A stretch of DNA of 64,000 nucleotides from Prorocentrum cordatum (GCA_963575745.1 CAUYUJ010003625.1:184501-248500); one strand, 5' to 3'. Positions 28,049 through 39,905 are shown, counted from the first letter of the stretch. A program made the numbers and translations. Notes: generated by a model not told the origin, from the letters alone.

Positions 28049-29653
28049 CTAGCGAAAAAGTGGGCTCTCTGGTGTTGCGCTGACTGGCGGAAAAACAAAA
28101 GCCTGGGCAACACTCGCAGGCGATTGCGAGGCAGCATGATCACTATCCTCTGCGGCAGCTCTGGCTGCCGCTTCCTCTGCTGCCTCACGGCATGCCACTT
28201 CTCCTGCACCTGCGCCCATGGTTCCTCCGCCTTCTCGATCAGCTCGTAGGACTTTGGCCCCCGCCTGTCCACTGTCCGTGTGCCGTCTAGGAGATACTGA
28301 ACGTGTAGCTCTGCGCCCCAACAGGGCCGCCTCCAGCTTGGCTCGGTTGGCCTTCTGGATCTCTGCTGGCACCGGTTTGTCCTTGTCCTTCTTGGGGGTC
28401 TGCATGGCGACTGCCGTCTTGGCCGCGTCGATGGCGGCAGCGGTGATGGTCTCCATGTCCGACTTCTTCTCGGTCCTGATGTTGGCAATCTCAGTCTGGA
28501 GAGTAGCCACGGTCTGCTGGAACGATGACATGTTGTGCAGCATTTGCGCATTGGACTGCTGTATTGCTGCCAAAAGTGCTGGCATGCTGACTTCATTTGC
28601 TGCCATGACCACTGCAGCTTGCCCTCCGGGCGGTACCTGCGGATTGGGCGGGGCGGCTTGGGAGCGCGGTGTCTCCTGTCCACCAACTGCTGTGGCTTGG
28701 GCAGGCGTGCCCGAGGCCGCGGCAGGACTAGCTGTCGTGCGCTGCACTGTCGCTGTCCTGGGCGGCGTCGTGAAAGGTGAGGAACTGGCTGTCGTCCATG
28801 GTGCTCTGCTGGTTGTTCCTCTCTGCCCTGGGCGGAAGCTCGTCTGGGTTCCGTCCATCATGAGCTCGTCATCATCATCGTCAGGAACAGCAATGTTGCC
28901 TGCGATTGGCTGCTCGTCGTCCAAGTCTTCAAAGTGTTCCAGCAACTGTTCTGCTTGTGAGAGTTCGTCTGTGAGAACTTGACATTGAGTGTCGGCCGCC
29001 TCTAATTGCTCTTGTAGCAAGTGCATCTTTGCCTGGGCGTCCATGAGGCGCTTCTTGCAGCGGCCGACAAACATGCGCTGCTTCGTGATTCTGGCCTGGG
29101 GCGACCTGGAATGCATCATCTGATACAATAGTACGCTGTACTCTTCCTGCATGCGGCCCACCTGCTCTTGATCGAGGTTGAGCGCGGCCGCGCAGTGCAG
29201 CTGGCGCTCGATGGACTCCATTGTCGCGGCCAATGCCTTCCTGAAGTCTCCGAGCTGCTGCGGGTCCTGTGGCGGTTCTCGCCATCGCCGATGTGCCTGC
29301 GCCGTCTCAGGGGATGCTGGCATGGTCGGAATGATTCCATCTGGGTCATCTTCAACCTGCTTGTTGGCCGTGCTCACTGCGCCTCGCTGTGGGGGCTGCG
29401 AGGTGGCAGTTCTACGCTGGCCACGTGGGCGTGACGCCGATCTGGCTCGCCGCTCTCTCCGATCTGAAACTTGGCTGGGATGGCATTTGGCACATACCTG
29501 CGCTGCCCAGGCATTGTGGTATGCACATGCTGGACATTCCCATAGGCGCTTGTACTTGGTGACTGTCTTCCATGGCGGGGAGCGAGGCTCGTGTTCTCGA
29601 TCTGAGCGATCCGGGCGTCCTCTACTGTCACCTCTAGAACGTCCTTTCGTCAT
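28049..29653 (-). CDS. LINE ORF1 protein: RanBP2-type zinc finger and coiled coils
   Basis: I chose the ATG at 29653 (MTKGRSRGDSRG). The frame is open upstream to 30,157, but the first start-like codon there is GTG and the sequence loses coding character. About 534 codons. Residues 36-57 hold W-x-C-x2-C-x10-C-x2-C (LWECPACAYHNAWAAQVCAKC), a RanBP2-type finger that could bind single-stranded RNA. A basic Arg/Ser region follows, then a coiled coil around residues 125-240, an acidic patch, a Thr/Ala/Pro-rich linker and a second coiled coil around residues 345-410. LINE ORF1 proteins are RNA-binding chaperones that trimerise through coiled coils; that role is inferred. The stop (28049-28051) lies 5 bases before the ORF2 GTG. 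Confidence 0.7.
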   Translation of the reverse strand: MTKGRSRGDSRGRPDRSDREHEPRSPPWKTVTKYKRLWECPACAYHNAWAAQVCAKCHPSQVSDRRERRARSASRPRGQRRTATSQPPQRGAVSTANKQVEDDPDGIIPTMPASPETAQAHRRWREPPQDPQQLGDFRKALAATMESIERQLHCAAALNLDQEQVGRMQEEYSVLLYQMMHSRSPQARITKQRMFVGRCKKRLMDAQAKMHLLQEQLEAADTQCQVLTDELSQAEQLLEHFEDLDDEQPIAGNIAVPDDDDDELMMDGTQTSFRPGQRGTTSRAPWTTASSSPFTTPPRTATVQRTTASPAAASGTPAQATAVGGQETPRSQAAPPNPQVPPGGQAAVVMAANEVSMPALLAAIQQSNAQMLHNMSSFQQTVATLQTEIANIRTEKKSDMETITAAAIDAAKTAVAMQTPKKDKDKPVPAEIQKANRAKLEAALLGRRATRSVSPRRHTDSGQAGAKVLRADREGGGTMGAGAGEVACREAAEEAAARAAAEDSDHAASQSPASVAQAFVFPPVSATPESPLFR

Positions 29654-29659
29654 GCTGCT

Positions 29660-31050
29660 GTGATGTCTGCCTAACAATGCACTGGCTGAGGCAATACGTA
29701 GCAAGGTCCTGGCCCTGCCTCGTTCGGCCCTGGCACGACGATGCCAGGCCGGCTCGCCTCTGTCACGGCTGGCCCTCCTGCTGCGCGCCGTGGCGGGGCA
29801 CGCGGGAAGGGCGGGCGCGTCTGGCAGCAGCCCCGGGTGAGAGGTCGCCTTACCTGGTAAGGCACCCGAAATCCTCTCGGGCCGGGGCGGCGGCTGAGGG
29901 AAGGAAGAGCGAGGAGGGAGGACAGAAGAGGGAGGGGGAGGGAGGGTGCTGGAGTGTGACCCTGGGCAGTAGCGACCTCTGGCACGTAGCTTGCCGATCG
30001 GCGCATGCGATGCGACAGTGGCGGCCTGCGGGCTTGGGTTTGGCCCCCCTGTAACCCCCGAAAGCCATACACCACAAGCCCGTCGGACTATGTGGATGCT
30101 CAACCCGCCGTGTCTCGTGGCGGCGCGCACAAGAATCGAATAGCTGTCCAAGTCCACCTCCTTCCCCCAGCCCTCCCCTCGCCTCCCCCGATTAGTTAAT
30201 TTCCACCTTTCCGGGAGGGACGTGGGGATGATCCAAACCCCCGACGTCGTGATGTTTTCACACCGCGGACCCCGCGAGGTCTCGACCCAGTCCCCGGGAC
30301 CGACCTTTCATCCTGCGTCGTTTCGTAACGGTCCCCAGCCCCGGCGGGCCCCCAAGGGCCGAGAATAGCAAAACACCATCCGTAGAGTGCTTGTTCAAGA
30401 CGCGGGGATGTCAGGGGAGCGACGAGCAGCGACGGGCGCCCCTGCCCTGCGGAGCGGCTCGACCCCCGCTCGCGGGGCCTCCCGCGGGGCCCCAGTCGGA
30501 AGTAGAGGGGCCTGCCCCGAGGGGGGCGCCCACTCTCGGCCACCGAGCCCCCACTGGAGGGGGGGGAGGGAGGGCGACCCCTGGGCGGCGGCACGCCCGA
30601 GCGTCACGCACTTCAGGACAAGTCTCGAGCGTGCCACCGTCAAGGGGCCGGCTCTCCCCACGCCGATGGGGTCTTGGTGGCGACCCCCGTTTCTCTGCTT
30701 CCCGCTTCGGCTCGCGCAGCCTGCTTCCACGCGGCGCCTCCTGCTGAAACCAGCGGCCGCATGAGGCAGAGCTCGCACCCACCTCCCAATTGAGGAAGCT
30801 TCGGGATGGCCCCAACCCCAATGGCTGGATGTTTGGGCCGCGACTGGAATCAAGGCAAGAAGCCGAAGAAAAACTGAGCCTGAGTGCGGCCCCCCCCGCA
30901 ATCATGTCGCACGTGTCGACCCCTTCCTCGCCGCCCCCCTGGGCCAAAGCACGCCAACGACCCGTCCCCCACTCCGACCGGGATCCGAGCCGCGCCCAGA
31001 TGTCCGAGCCGAGCCCAGCCGTGGCGAGGAGAGCATCCTGAGATGCCATG
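29660..31050. other. GC-rich non-coding region upstream of the LINE
   Basis: Overlapping Pro/Arg/Gly frames on both strands reflect base composition and share no recognisable domain. It may hold the LINE 5' UTR next to 29,660. Nothing else can be supported. Confidence 0.5.
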
Positions 31051-31055
31051 TCGCC

Positions 31056-31118
31056 GTAGGAGGAGGAGGAGGAGGAGGAGGAGGAGGAGGAGGAGGAGGA
31101 GGAGGAGGAGGAGGAGGA
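31056..31118. repeat. (GGA)n microsatellite
   Basis: About 20 uninterrupted GGA/GAG triplets, encoding poly-Ser, Pro or Leu only by frame. Confidence 0.9.
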
Positions 31119-31515
31119 TATGTCCCCGCGACCAAGCGAGAGCCTCGCGACTGGCAGCGTGCCTGAGCAACCAGGCTGGAGGAGGGAGGAGGAGCACCGT
31201 CGAGGACCCAATACCCGCAGTCTTGGATTCACAGGAACCTGAGGTCCGACGTCGCGAAAAAATACAAAATCGCGAAACATCACGACCAGATCCTTACAAC
31301 CCTTTCTGCGGCATTGTTCTAGCCAGGAGGGCCCCGGGACGCGAAACAGGGCGAAACAGGGATGAGCTGCGCCGCCGTCGTCGACTCTCCCGTTCGCCCG
31401 TCCCTTCCTCCCACCACGCCCCCCGAAAGACGTGCATCAAAGGTCACCCCGTCAAAGGGTCCCTCTTACGTGTAGCCGATTCGTCGCCGTCGTCGTCGTC
31501 GAATCCCCAGGAGCG

Positions 31516-31612
31516 CCCGCCGCAGCGCTCCGCCGCGGGGCGCTCCGCCGCGGGGCGCTCCGCCGCGGGGCGCTCCGCCGCGGGGCGCTCCGCCGCGGGG
31601 CGCTCCGCTGGG
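31516..31612. repeat. 15-bp minisatellite, about six copies
   Basis: The unit GGGGCGCTCCGCCGC repeats about six times. The last copy diverges (GCTCCGCTGGGG). Since 15 is a multiple of three, open frames pass through on both strands, but no gene is supported. Confidence 0.85.
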
Positions 31613-31619
31613 GATACGG

Positions 31620-34600
31620 GGCGCGCCAGGGAAGGGGGGTGGGCTGGCGCCTTGCCGCGGAAGAAGTCCACGACCTCCCGCGAGGGGAAGGCTGACGCGC
31701 CCATCCTTCGGGGGGGGGTCGGCGCAGCCGAACAAGTGAGCGAACGCTGAGATCCTGGCGTCGGAAGTTTCTCACAGCGGCGGACCCTCACGAACCGATG
31801 TGGCTCGAAAAGTGCCGCAGAAAGACGGGCTCCGGGGCTCTGGTCGTGTTGTTTCACGATATTAGAACCATTTCGCGCCGTCGGACCTCAGGGAGCGAGC
31901 GAAAGGGCGAACGAAGGCCGGAGTCGTGCGCGCTCCGCTAGGGAGTCCGCCCGTGCCAATCAGGGCGCGGCTGCGAGGCAACGATAAGAGGGGACCCGCT
32001 CAGGGGGGTGAGAAACATCGGCCTGGAATCGGCGATACGTCGCCAATACATCCATCAAACTCCCAACAACGATGAATGGGCGATTGGGAGTCGATGCATC
32101 CCCCAGAATCGCCAGATCGGATCGGATCGGAAACAAACCGGATCGCCAGCGAATCGTCCCGAATAGGATCGAAATCGGATCGCCGTGCCTGGCCTCTGGC
32201 TGGCCCAGGCCGATGCCGGTGGTGGAACCGAATCGAATCGTATCGGAATCGCGGGCCCAGCTGGCGAATCGAAGCGCATCAAGTCGGATCGTAGGCGGCC
32301 TTGTGTCCCCCCTTAACGTTGTCCCTGAATCGCGCGGGGGCCGCAGCTTCGAAAGAACTGGTTCTGTGCCCGCCCGTCGCTTCGGCGACAACGCGCCTGC
32401 CGAAGAGCCCGTCCGGTCCTCTGAGGGCTGGCGTCGGCGGGCGGGTGCCTTGCCAGGGGTGGCACCAGCCCGAGGTGGCATGGTGAAGTCTCCCAACTGG
32501 GGTCCGCGCAGATTGGGTCGGAGGATCTCCGAGGACCTCGGCAGGTGGTGGATATGAACATTTGACATGTTTGGCCCCCCAGGGCCCGAAGACGCCCATA
32601 TCCACCGCCTTCCGAGGTCCCCGAAGATCGATCCCACAGGCGGTGGGTATGTATGAATCGCCGCCTCGGACCGAAAGAGGGAGGCGGGGAGAGGGGGGCG
32701 GCGAGGAAGAGGCCGGCGGCGAGGTCGGGGGTGGAGTATCGCGTCCATCGGGGTCCCAGATGGGGTCTCAGTAGGCGGGGTCGGATGATCGCGTCGCATC
32801 GCCCACGAATCGCCAAAGCATCGGCGCGGTCGGCATGGAGCAAATCGGGCTCCACATCGAGCCGCATCGCCGACGCATCGGGGACGTGGCGCGATCCTCC
32901 GACCCCATCTACTCGGACCCCATCTGGGAGACCTGGAAATTGTGTCCCCGCTCCTTGGGCCAACGAGGCCGCGTGCAGGGCGGGCCCCCGAGAGGCCCCC
33001 AGGGGGCCCGCAGCGCCAGGCTGCACAGCAGCGCCAGGCAAGCATCGGGCCGCCTCGCATCGTCAGAATGTGTCGTCACCAAGTCGGATCGAGCCCGCCG
33101 TGCCGCGGCGCCGCGCCTCTGCGGCTCTGCCTTCCCGAGCGCGACGGCGAGCCTCAGGCGCGGTACCGCAAACGCGCGAGCCCGATGGCTTGGCGGCGAG
33201 CCCAGGATGGAACCCCTTAGGGGGGGGCCTTGTGATCCTCGCCTCTTTAAAAAAATCACGACCGAAGGTTGTTCACCATCTCCAGTTTCTGGGGGCCCTC
33301 GCCGGGCTCCAGGACCGTCAACAAAACGCCTCAGGATGAAAAGCTGAACCCAGGGAAGGGGTCCAGACCTCTGGGGAGCCGCGTTGTGACATGATCACCT
33401 GAAATGTGGTTCGGAGATCCTGGCAACAAATCTTTTGTTCGCAGCGGGCGATTCTGCCAGATCCCGGGCCTCGGAATCCTCACGGATCGGTCCTGTTCGA
33501 AACGTGCCGCAGAGAGATGAGTTCCAGGGCTCCAGTCGAGTTGTTGTGATGATGTTGTATTGTTGTTCGTGACAGCGGATCTCAAGGAAGCCAGAGTGGA
33601 CGGGGCTTCTCAGAAGTCTCGGAAGGCCTCCAACCGTATGAAGAGCTCTCTGAGCCGTCTCCTAGGAAACCGACTGCTTCTCAGGAGGCGCGTGGGTTTC
33701 TGAGAAGCCCCGAAGCCTTCTGAGAAGGCCTTGAACAGTCCGCAGAGAAGAGGAAGGTAGAAGCATGGAGTAGACAGGCGTTGAGCGTTGGGATTCGCCT
33801 ACCTCCCCAGAGGAAAAGCCGTTTGGAACGTAAAGCCAAACTCCACGCACCGTACGCTTGCATTCCCTAGCGCGGAGGCACGGCATCACGCGCAACGCAT
33901 CTGGATGAGCGGTCAGCACATGTCCCGCTCAGCGTTGCAAGCCACGCGCCTCTGGCAGACCGGATGCCTTGAATCTGATCCTGGCAAATCTCCCAAACCA
34001 TTGTCTGAGTCGACATGGAAAATATGTTAGACGGTATTTCCAGCGGCACCTAGTCGCAGTTGATTGGTCGACGCTGGTACAGTGGACGCCACGAAGAGGC
34101 CTCCTCCTGATCGCGGCAGTCCTGTACATCTCGTCGGAGGTGTCAAAGAGTTCATTGTTCATCTCGTACAGAGTTTCGACCTGCCAAGGCCAATCAGCAT
34201 CGAATCGGGAAATCGGATCGGATCGGAACGCGTGTCGGATCGGACTGCATCGGCACGGAGTCGAAGTCGAATTGAATCGGCCGCGCCAAGATGCACAACA
34301 ACGCCATGCAAACACTGGGCCGCATCGGAACCTCGAAGTATCGGAAAATCTGACTCGAATCGGATCAGGCCAGCCGAGACCAAGATCGAATCGGCTTTGC
34401 GGGGATGGATATACGCCTAACGGTGCCAAGAACTGGACCCAACCTGCTGGACCAAGTTGAAGTGCCGAGAATAGTCCGTGGCCAGAACGGCCTCGATGAT
34501 GTAGTGCCGCACCTGGAAAGGTCACGGGCGGGAGGCGGGACGGGTAGTCGCAAGGAGACAGACGCACATTGGTGGCGGCGGTGTTCTTAGCGGAGTGTTG
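31620..34600. other. Non-coding region with ATCGG-rich tracts and diverged duplications
   Basis: GATCGGATCGGA-type tracts occur at about 32,110-32,190 and 34,195-34,250. A block near 33,010-33,065 (GCGCCAGGCTGCACAGCAGC..) resembles one near 34,272-34,335 (GCGCCAAGATGCACAACAAC..), suggesting diverged copies. Large open frames here have Arg/Pro/Ser composition without domains. No gene is supported. Confidence 0.5.
32530..32623. repeat. 27-bp imperfect inverted repeat
   Basis: Arms 32530-32556 and 32597-32623 are complementary at about 24 of 27 positions around a 40-base spacer. The spacer contains a smaller palindrome, AACAT/ATGTT. It could form a cruciform or a long RNA hairpin. Confidence 0.65.
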
Positions 34601-34929
34601 GTGATGGTGGGTCGGTGGTAGGTGGTGGGTGGGTGGGTGGCTGAGTGGGTGGGTGGGTGGGCAGGCGGGTAGGTGGGTGGGTGGGTGGGTGGGTGGGGGG
34701 GGTGGTGGTGGTGGTGGTGGTGCTTGTGGTGGTGGTGGTGGTGGTGCTGGTGGTGGTGGTGGTGGTGGTGGTGGTGGCGGTGCTGGTGGTGGTGGTGGTG
34801 GTGGTGGCGGCGGTGGTGGTGGTGGTGGTGGTCGTCGTCGTCTGCGTCGTTGGCGCCGTCGTCGTCCTCCTCTTCTTCCTCCTCTGCCTTGACAATGCAC
34901 GGCGGAAGCGTTCAACCCGAGAAATAGTC

Positions 34930-34964
<35 letters not shown>

Positions 34965-34965
34965 C

Positions 34966-35005
<40 letters not shown>

Positions 35006-35790
35006 CAGCAGTAATAGCAGCAATGGTAGTAGCAGCAGCACTAGTCGTGAAAATGGTGTCAGTAGTAGTAGTAGCAGCAGCAGTAGGAGTAGTAGTAGTA
35101 GTAGTAGTAGCAGTAGTAGTAGTAGTCGTAATAATAGTAGTAGTAGTAGTAGTAGTAGAAGTAGCCATAGTAGTTGTAGTAGTAGCAGTGGTGGTAGTAG
35201 TAGTAGTAGTAAAAGTAGTAGTAGTCGTAGTAGTAGTAGTAGCAGTAGTAGTAGTAGTAATAGTAGTAGTAGTGGTGGTAGTAGTAGTAGTAGAAGTTGT
35301 TGTAGTACTAGTAGGAGGCAAAAATAAAAGTTAGTAGTAAAAGTCGTCGTAGTAAGAGTAGTAGAGTAGTATATTAGTAGTGGTAGTAGTAGTAGTAAGT
35401 AGTAGAAGTAGTAGTAGTGGAAGCAACAGTAATACACATAGTAAGTAAGTAGTAGTAGTAGTAATAGTAAGTAGTAGTAGTATTAGTAAAGAGTAGTAGT
35501 AGTATAAAAGTGAATAGTAGTAGTAGTAGTAGCAGTAGTAGTAGTAATAGTAAGTTACAAGAACAAGAAGTCAGTAGTAAGTATAGTAGTACTAGTAGTA
35601 GCTGTAGTAGTAATTAGTAGTAGTATATAGTCGGTAGTCGTAGTAGGAGTAGTAGTAGTAGTAGTAGCAGTAGTAGTAGTATTCAGTAGTAGTAGTAGCA
35701 GTAGTAGTAGTCGTAGTAGTAGTAGTAGTAGTAGTAGTAGTCGTAGCAGTAGTAGTAGTAGTAGTAGTAGTAGTAGTCGTAGTAGTAGTC

Positions 35791-35823
<33 letters not shown>

Positions 35824-35850
35824 CTAGTGATAGTCATAGTAATAATAATG
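34600..35850. repeat. GGTGG/GTG array passing into a GTA array
   Basis: 34,615-34,850 is (GTGG)n and (GTG)n. After about 70 bp of mixed sequence, 34,925-35,850 is imperfect (GTA)n with scattered GCA and GTC. Long Val, Ser, Tyr and Thr frames are artefacts. Confidence 0.85.
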
Positions 35851-36061
35851 CTAATCCGCCGGCCCCCTTGTGGGGCCACCAGGATGTAGGCCGAAGGTTC
35901 GCAGTTTCCTGTACCAGTTGCAGCTTCCAGTTTCCACTGTTACAGTTCTGCTTCTTGCTGCTCGCTGCTTCTTGTTGATGGACCGCGCGAGGGGGGGGAG
36001 GCCCAAACGAGCAGGTTTAGCAAGCCTTGAGCGTGTGCTCTGAATTGCTGGGGTGGGTAGA

Positions 36062-36545
36062 AATTGGCACATCTCACGCAGATCGGCGGGGTCAGGGACC
36101 AAAAACACAAGGGATTTGCCACATTCTCTGAAATCGGGTGGCAACCCTCACGCAGATCGGCGGGGTCAGGGTCCAAAAACATATGGGATCTGCCACATCT
36201 CAATAATTGCTGGCACCCCTCACGCAGATCGGCGGGGTCAGGGTCCAACACATATGAGGTTTGCCACATGTCTGACATTCGGTGGCACCCCTCACGCAGA
36301 TCGGCGGGGTCAGGATGCAACAACGCAGAGGATGTGTCACATTTCTGAAATTCGGTGGAGCACATCACGCAGATCGGCGGGGTCAGGGTCCAAAAACACA
36401 TGGGATTTGCCACATTTCTGAAATTCGCTGGCACCCCTCACGCAGATCGGCGGGGTCAGGGTCCAAAAACACATGGGATTTGCCACATTTCTGAAATTCG
36501 CTGGTACCCCTCACGCAGATCGGCGGTCAGGACACAAGAGACTTC
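36062..36545. repeat. Tandem repeat, about 73 bp, seven copies (family R1)
   Basis: CACGCAGATCGGCGG starts at 36075, 36149, 36221, 36293, 36366, 36439 and 36512, a spacing of 72-74 bp. The unit also contains GATTTGCCACATTTCTGAAA. The period is not a multiple of three, so open frames through it are not coding. Confidence 0.9.
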
Positions 36546-36780
36546 CAACAAGTTCAAATTCGGGGAGAAGATTTGGGCACAGCATACGGGAGCAAATGGA
36601 AAATACAACAGCGAGTACAACAATAGACTCGCAATCTCCATTCGTCTTGCCAATTACCCATCGTCTTCGCATGAAGTTGCGACGCTGCTTCACGGTGAAA
36701 CTAAAGCCTCATGGCGTCCCTCTTCCATGGCCCATTATCCGAGAGAGGGGGCCGGCGGCAGGGGGCCAATCCCTTACGGA

Positions 36781-36869
36781 TAGAAGTAGTAGTAGTAGTA
36801 CTAGTAGTAGTCGTAGTAGTAGCAGTCGTAGTAGTAGTAGTAGTCGTAGTAGTAGTAGTAGTAGTAGTC

Positions 36870-36922
<53 letters not shown>

Positions 36923-37058
36923 TGTAGTTGTAGTTGTAGTTGTTGTTGTTGTAGTAGTAGTAGTAGTAGTAGTAGCAGGTGGTGGTAGTAGCAGTAGTAG
37001 TAGTCGTAGTAGCAGTAGTACTAGTACTAGTAGTAGTGGTAGTGGTAGTGGTAGGGGC

Positions 37059-37093
<35 letters not shown>

Positions 37094-37129
37094 TAGTAGT
37101 AGTAGTAGTAGTCGTAGTAGTAGTAGTAA

Positions 37130-37165
<36 letters not shown>

Positions 37166-37179
37166 TAGAAGTGGTAGTG

Positions 37180-37216
<37 letters not shown>

Positions 37217-37359
37217 TAGTAGTAGTAGTGGTAGTAATAGTAGTAGTAGTCGTAGCAGTAGTCGTAATAGTAGTAGTAGTAGTAGTAGTAGGAGTAGTAG
37301 TAGTAGTAGTAGCACTGGTAGAAATTGTAGTGGTCGCAGTCGTAGTCGTAGCCGTCGTG

Positions 37360-37393
<34 letters not shown>

Positions 37394-37458
37394 AAGAAGA
37401 AGAAGCGGTAGTGATAGGATTAGTAGTAATGGTAGTAGTAGTAGTAGTAGTAGAAGTA

Positions 37459-37515
<57 letters not shown>

Positions 37516-37531
37516 CGAGTAGTAGCGGTAC

Positions 37532-37564
<33 letters not shown>

Positions 37565-37859
37565 CAATAGTAGTGGTAATAATGGTAGTAGTAGTAGTAG
37601 TAGTAATAATAGTAGTAGTAGTAGTAGTAGCAGTAGTAGTAGTAGTAAGAATAGAAGCCGTAGTCGTCTAGAAATGGCAATACTAGTAGTAGTCGTAGCA
37701 GTAAGTGGTCGTAATCGCAGTGGTAATCGTACGGTACTAGTCTTAGCCGTACTCGTAGTCGTAGGTGTAGTCGCAGTCGTAGTCGCAGTAGTGGTTGTAG
37801 TCGTCGGCGTAGTAGTAGTAGTAGTAGCAGCAGTAGTAGTAGTAGTAGTAGTAGTAGTT

Positions 37860-37898
<39 letters not shown>

Positions 37899-37974
37899 CG
37901 TCGCCATTAGTAGTAGTAGTATTAGTAAGTAAGTAAGTGTAAGTCGTAAAGGTGAAATAGTAGTAGTAGTAGTC

Positions 37975-38013
<39 letters not shown>

Positions 38014-38045
38014 ATAGTAGTGGTGGTAGTAGCCGCAGTAGCGGC

Positions 38046-38093
<48 letters not shown>

Positions 38094-38242
38094 CGCAGTC
38101 GTTGTAGTCAGGGTAGCAGTGGTAGCAGCAGTAGAAGAAGCAATAGTAGTAGTAGTAGTAGTCGTCGAAGTAATAGAACAGAGTAGCAACAATAATAGAG
38201 GTAACCCTAGTCGTAATCGTGATAGTAGTCGTATAGGTAGTC

Positions 38243-38282
<40 letters not shown>

Positions 38283-38290
38283 CAGTAGAG

Positions 38291-38333
<43 letters not shown>

Positions 38334-38335
38334 CC

Positions 38336-38387
<52 letters not shown>

Positions 38388-38470
38388 CCGTAGTAGTAGT
38401 AGTAGTAGTAGTAGTAGAAGAAGAAGGAGAAGGAGAAGTAGTAGTAGTAGTCGTCGTAGTAGTAGTCGTG
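36781..38470. repeat. (GTA)n array with interruptions
   Basis: About 1.7 kb of AGT/GTA triplets with scattered AGC, GGT and CGT. It has the same orientation as the array at 34.9-35.85 kb, from which it is separated by the 73-bp repeats. Confidence 0.9.
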
Positions 38471-38944
38471 AGTGCCGTAGCGGGGTGCATCGTTTTGGGT
38501 ACAGCTCCCGGTAGGGAGACGAAACATAGGAGAGATGAGCCGACGTGGGGATGCAACTGCATGCGAACCCTGCAACTGGGGCCTTCGGCGGAACTCCTAA
38601 TGGGGCCACGGACCGTGTGAGGGGTGCGCCGAAATTTCGTGTGGAACTGCTTGCGCAGTTTCCCATTGTGGCCTGCGGGGAGGCTTCTTAATGGGCCATG
38701 AAACATGCGAGGGGTGCGACGAGATGGAGATGGAACTGCACGCGATATTTCCCTCTAGGGCCTTCGGTGGAACGCCCTACGGGGCCACGAAACGCGTGAC
38801 GGGTGCGCCGAAATGGGTTGGAACTGCATGCAAACTGTCCCATTGGAGCCTTCGGTGGAGCTCCCTTTGGGACCACGAACTGTGTGAGGGGTGCGCCGAA
38901 ATGGGGGGGTGGGACTGCACGCGAACTCTCCCACTGGGACCTTC

Positions 38945-39160
38945 GGTGGAAAGAATAACAAAGGAGAACAACGAAATATTAAGCAAAAAAAAGAAATCAT
39001 AAAATAGAGGAGCTATCCTAAAGTGACAAAAAACACAACAAGGGATAAGCCACAAAAAATAATAAAGAGAGAAAAAAAAAAAGACAAAAAAAGACATAAC
39101 AAAAGACCCAAACATAAAACAGAAAGAGCCCCGGACCCTAATATAAGCTAAAACCGAAAA
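38945..39160. repeat. A-rich island interrupting the R2 array
   Basis: About 215 bp of strongly A-rich plus strand inside a GC-rich array; normal R2 copies resume at about 39,170. No ORF or RNA gene is recognised. Confidence 0.6.
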
Positions 39161-39544
39161 TAATGGGCTACCTATGGGGCCACGGACCATGTGTGGGGGG
39201 GAACGCCGAAATGGGGCGGAACTGCATGCGAGCTTTCCCACTGGGGACTTCGGTGTAGCGCCCTACGGGGCCACGAAACGCGTTAGGTGTGTGTGCCGAA
39301 ATCGGGGGTGGAATTGCATGCGAACTTGCCCAATGAGACCTTCGGAACTCCGTAGCGGGCACGAACCGTGTGAGGAGTGCGCCGAAATGGGGGGTGGAAC
39401 TGCATGCGGACTTCCCCACTGGGGCCTTCGGTGGAGCTCCCTATGGGACCACGAAACGCGTGAAGGGTGCGACGAAATTGTGGTGGAACTGCATGCGAAC
39501 GTTCCCTCTAAAGCCTTCGTTGGAACTCCATACGGGGCCACGAA

Positions 39545-39595
39545 AGTAAAAAAAAAAAAAAAAAATAAAAAAAAAGAAAAAAAAAAAAAAAAAAA

Positions 39596-39632
<37 letters not shown>

Positions 39633-39905
39633 GAAAAAAAAAAAAAAAAAAAAAAAAAAACCCCCCCCACACCCCCCCCCCCCCACCCCCCCACCCCCAA
39701 CACCCACACCCAAAAAAAAAAAAATAAAAAACAAAAAAAAAAAAAAAAAAGAAAAAATACAAAAAAGAACAGAAAAAACAAAAAAAGAAAAAAAGAAAAA
39801 AAAAAAAAAACAAAAAAAAAAAAAAAGAAAAAAAAAAAAAAGAAAAAAAAAAAAAATAAATAAAATAGATATAAAATAACAAAAAAAAACAAAAAACCCC
39901 CCCGT
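39545..39905. repeat. Poly(A)-rich island with an internal C tract
   Basis: About 360 bp that is almost all A, with a C-rich block at 39,661-39,710 and a final C run. It begins within an R2 copy. It could be a retroposed tail, a slippage expansion or an assembly artefact. Confidence 0.6.

Larger units (their letters stand above)
21214..29653 (-). mobile_element. Non-LTR retrotransposon (LINE) with two ORFs
   Basis: On the minus strand ORF1 is followed within a few bases by ORF2, which carries RNase H, an apurinic-type endonuclease, RT, C2H2 fingers and a methyltransferase-like domain. The absence of integrase, with endonuclease before RT, marks it as a LINE. Three breaks interrupt ORF2: near 24,510-24,470, at the A7 run 24195-24201, and at the C11 run 22362-22372. 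Family-A and family-B micro-repeats are absent. No target-site duplication could be recognised. Confidence 0.8.

Noticed and set aside
28043-30157. Starts at 30,157 (ORF1) and 28,043 (ORF2) taken as methionines.
   Set aside because: Both codons are GTG on the minus strand. For ORF1 the ATG at 29,653 fits the onset of coding character. For ORF2 no ATG is convincing, so its true start is left open.
31516-31612. Family-A hairpins in the 15-bp GC repeat.
   Set aside because: GCG/CGC pairing there follows from the tandem unit itself; the 3-base loop and bulge pattern is absent.
30411-33060. Possible host protein genes (290- and 366-codon frames on the minus strand).
   Set aside because: Arg/Pro/Ser-rich, contain microsatellite-encoded runs, have no recognisable domain and overlap equally open frames on the other strand.
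36062-36545. CRISPR-like regular spacing.
   Set aside because: The whole 73-bp unit is repeated, with no unique spacers, and the context is eukaryotic.
33929-38706. Very long frames rich in Leu, Thr, Val, Tyr, Ser (up to 502 codons).
   Set aside because: By-products of GTG/GTA arrays; open in several phases and strands at once.
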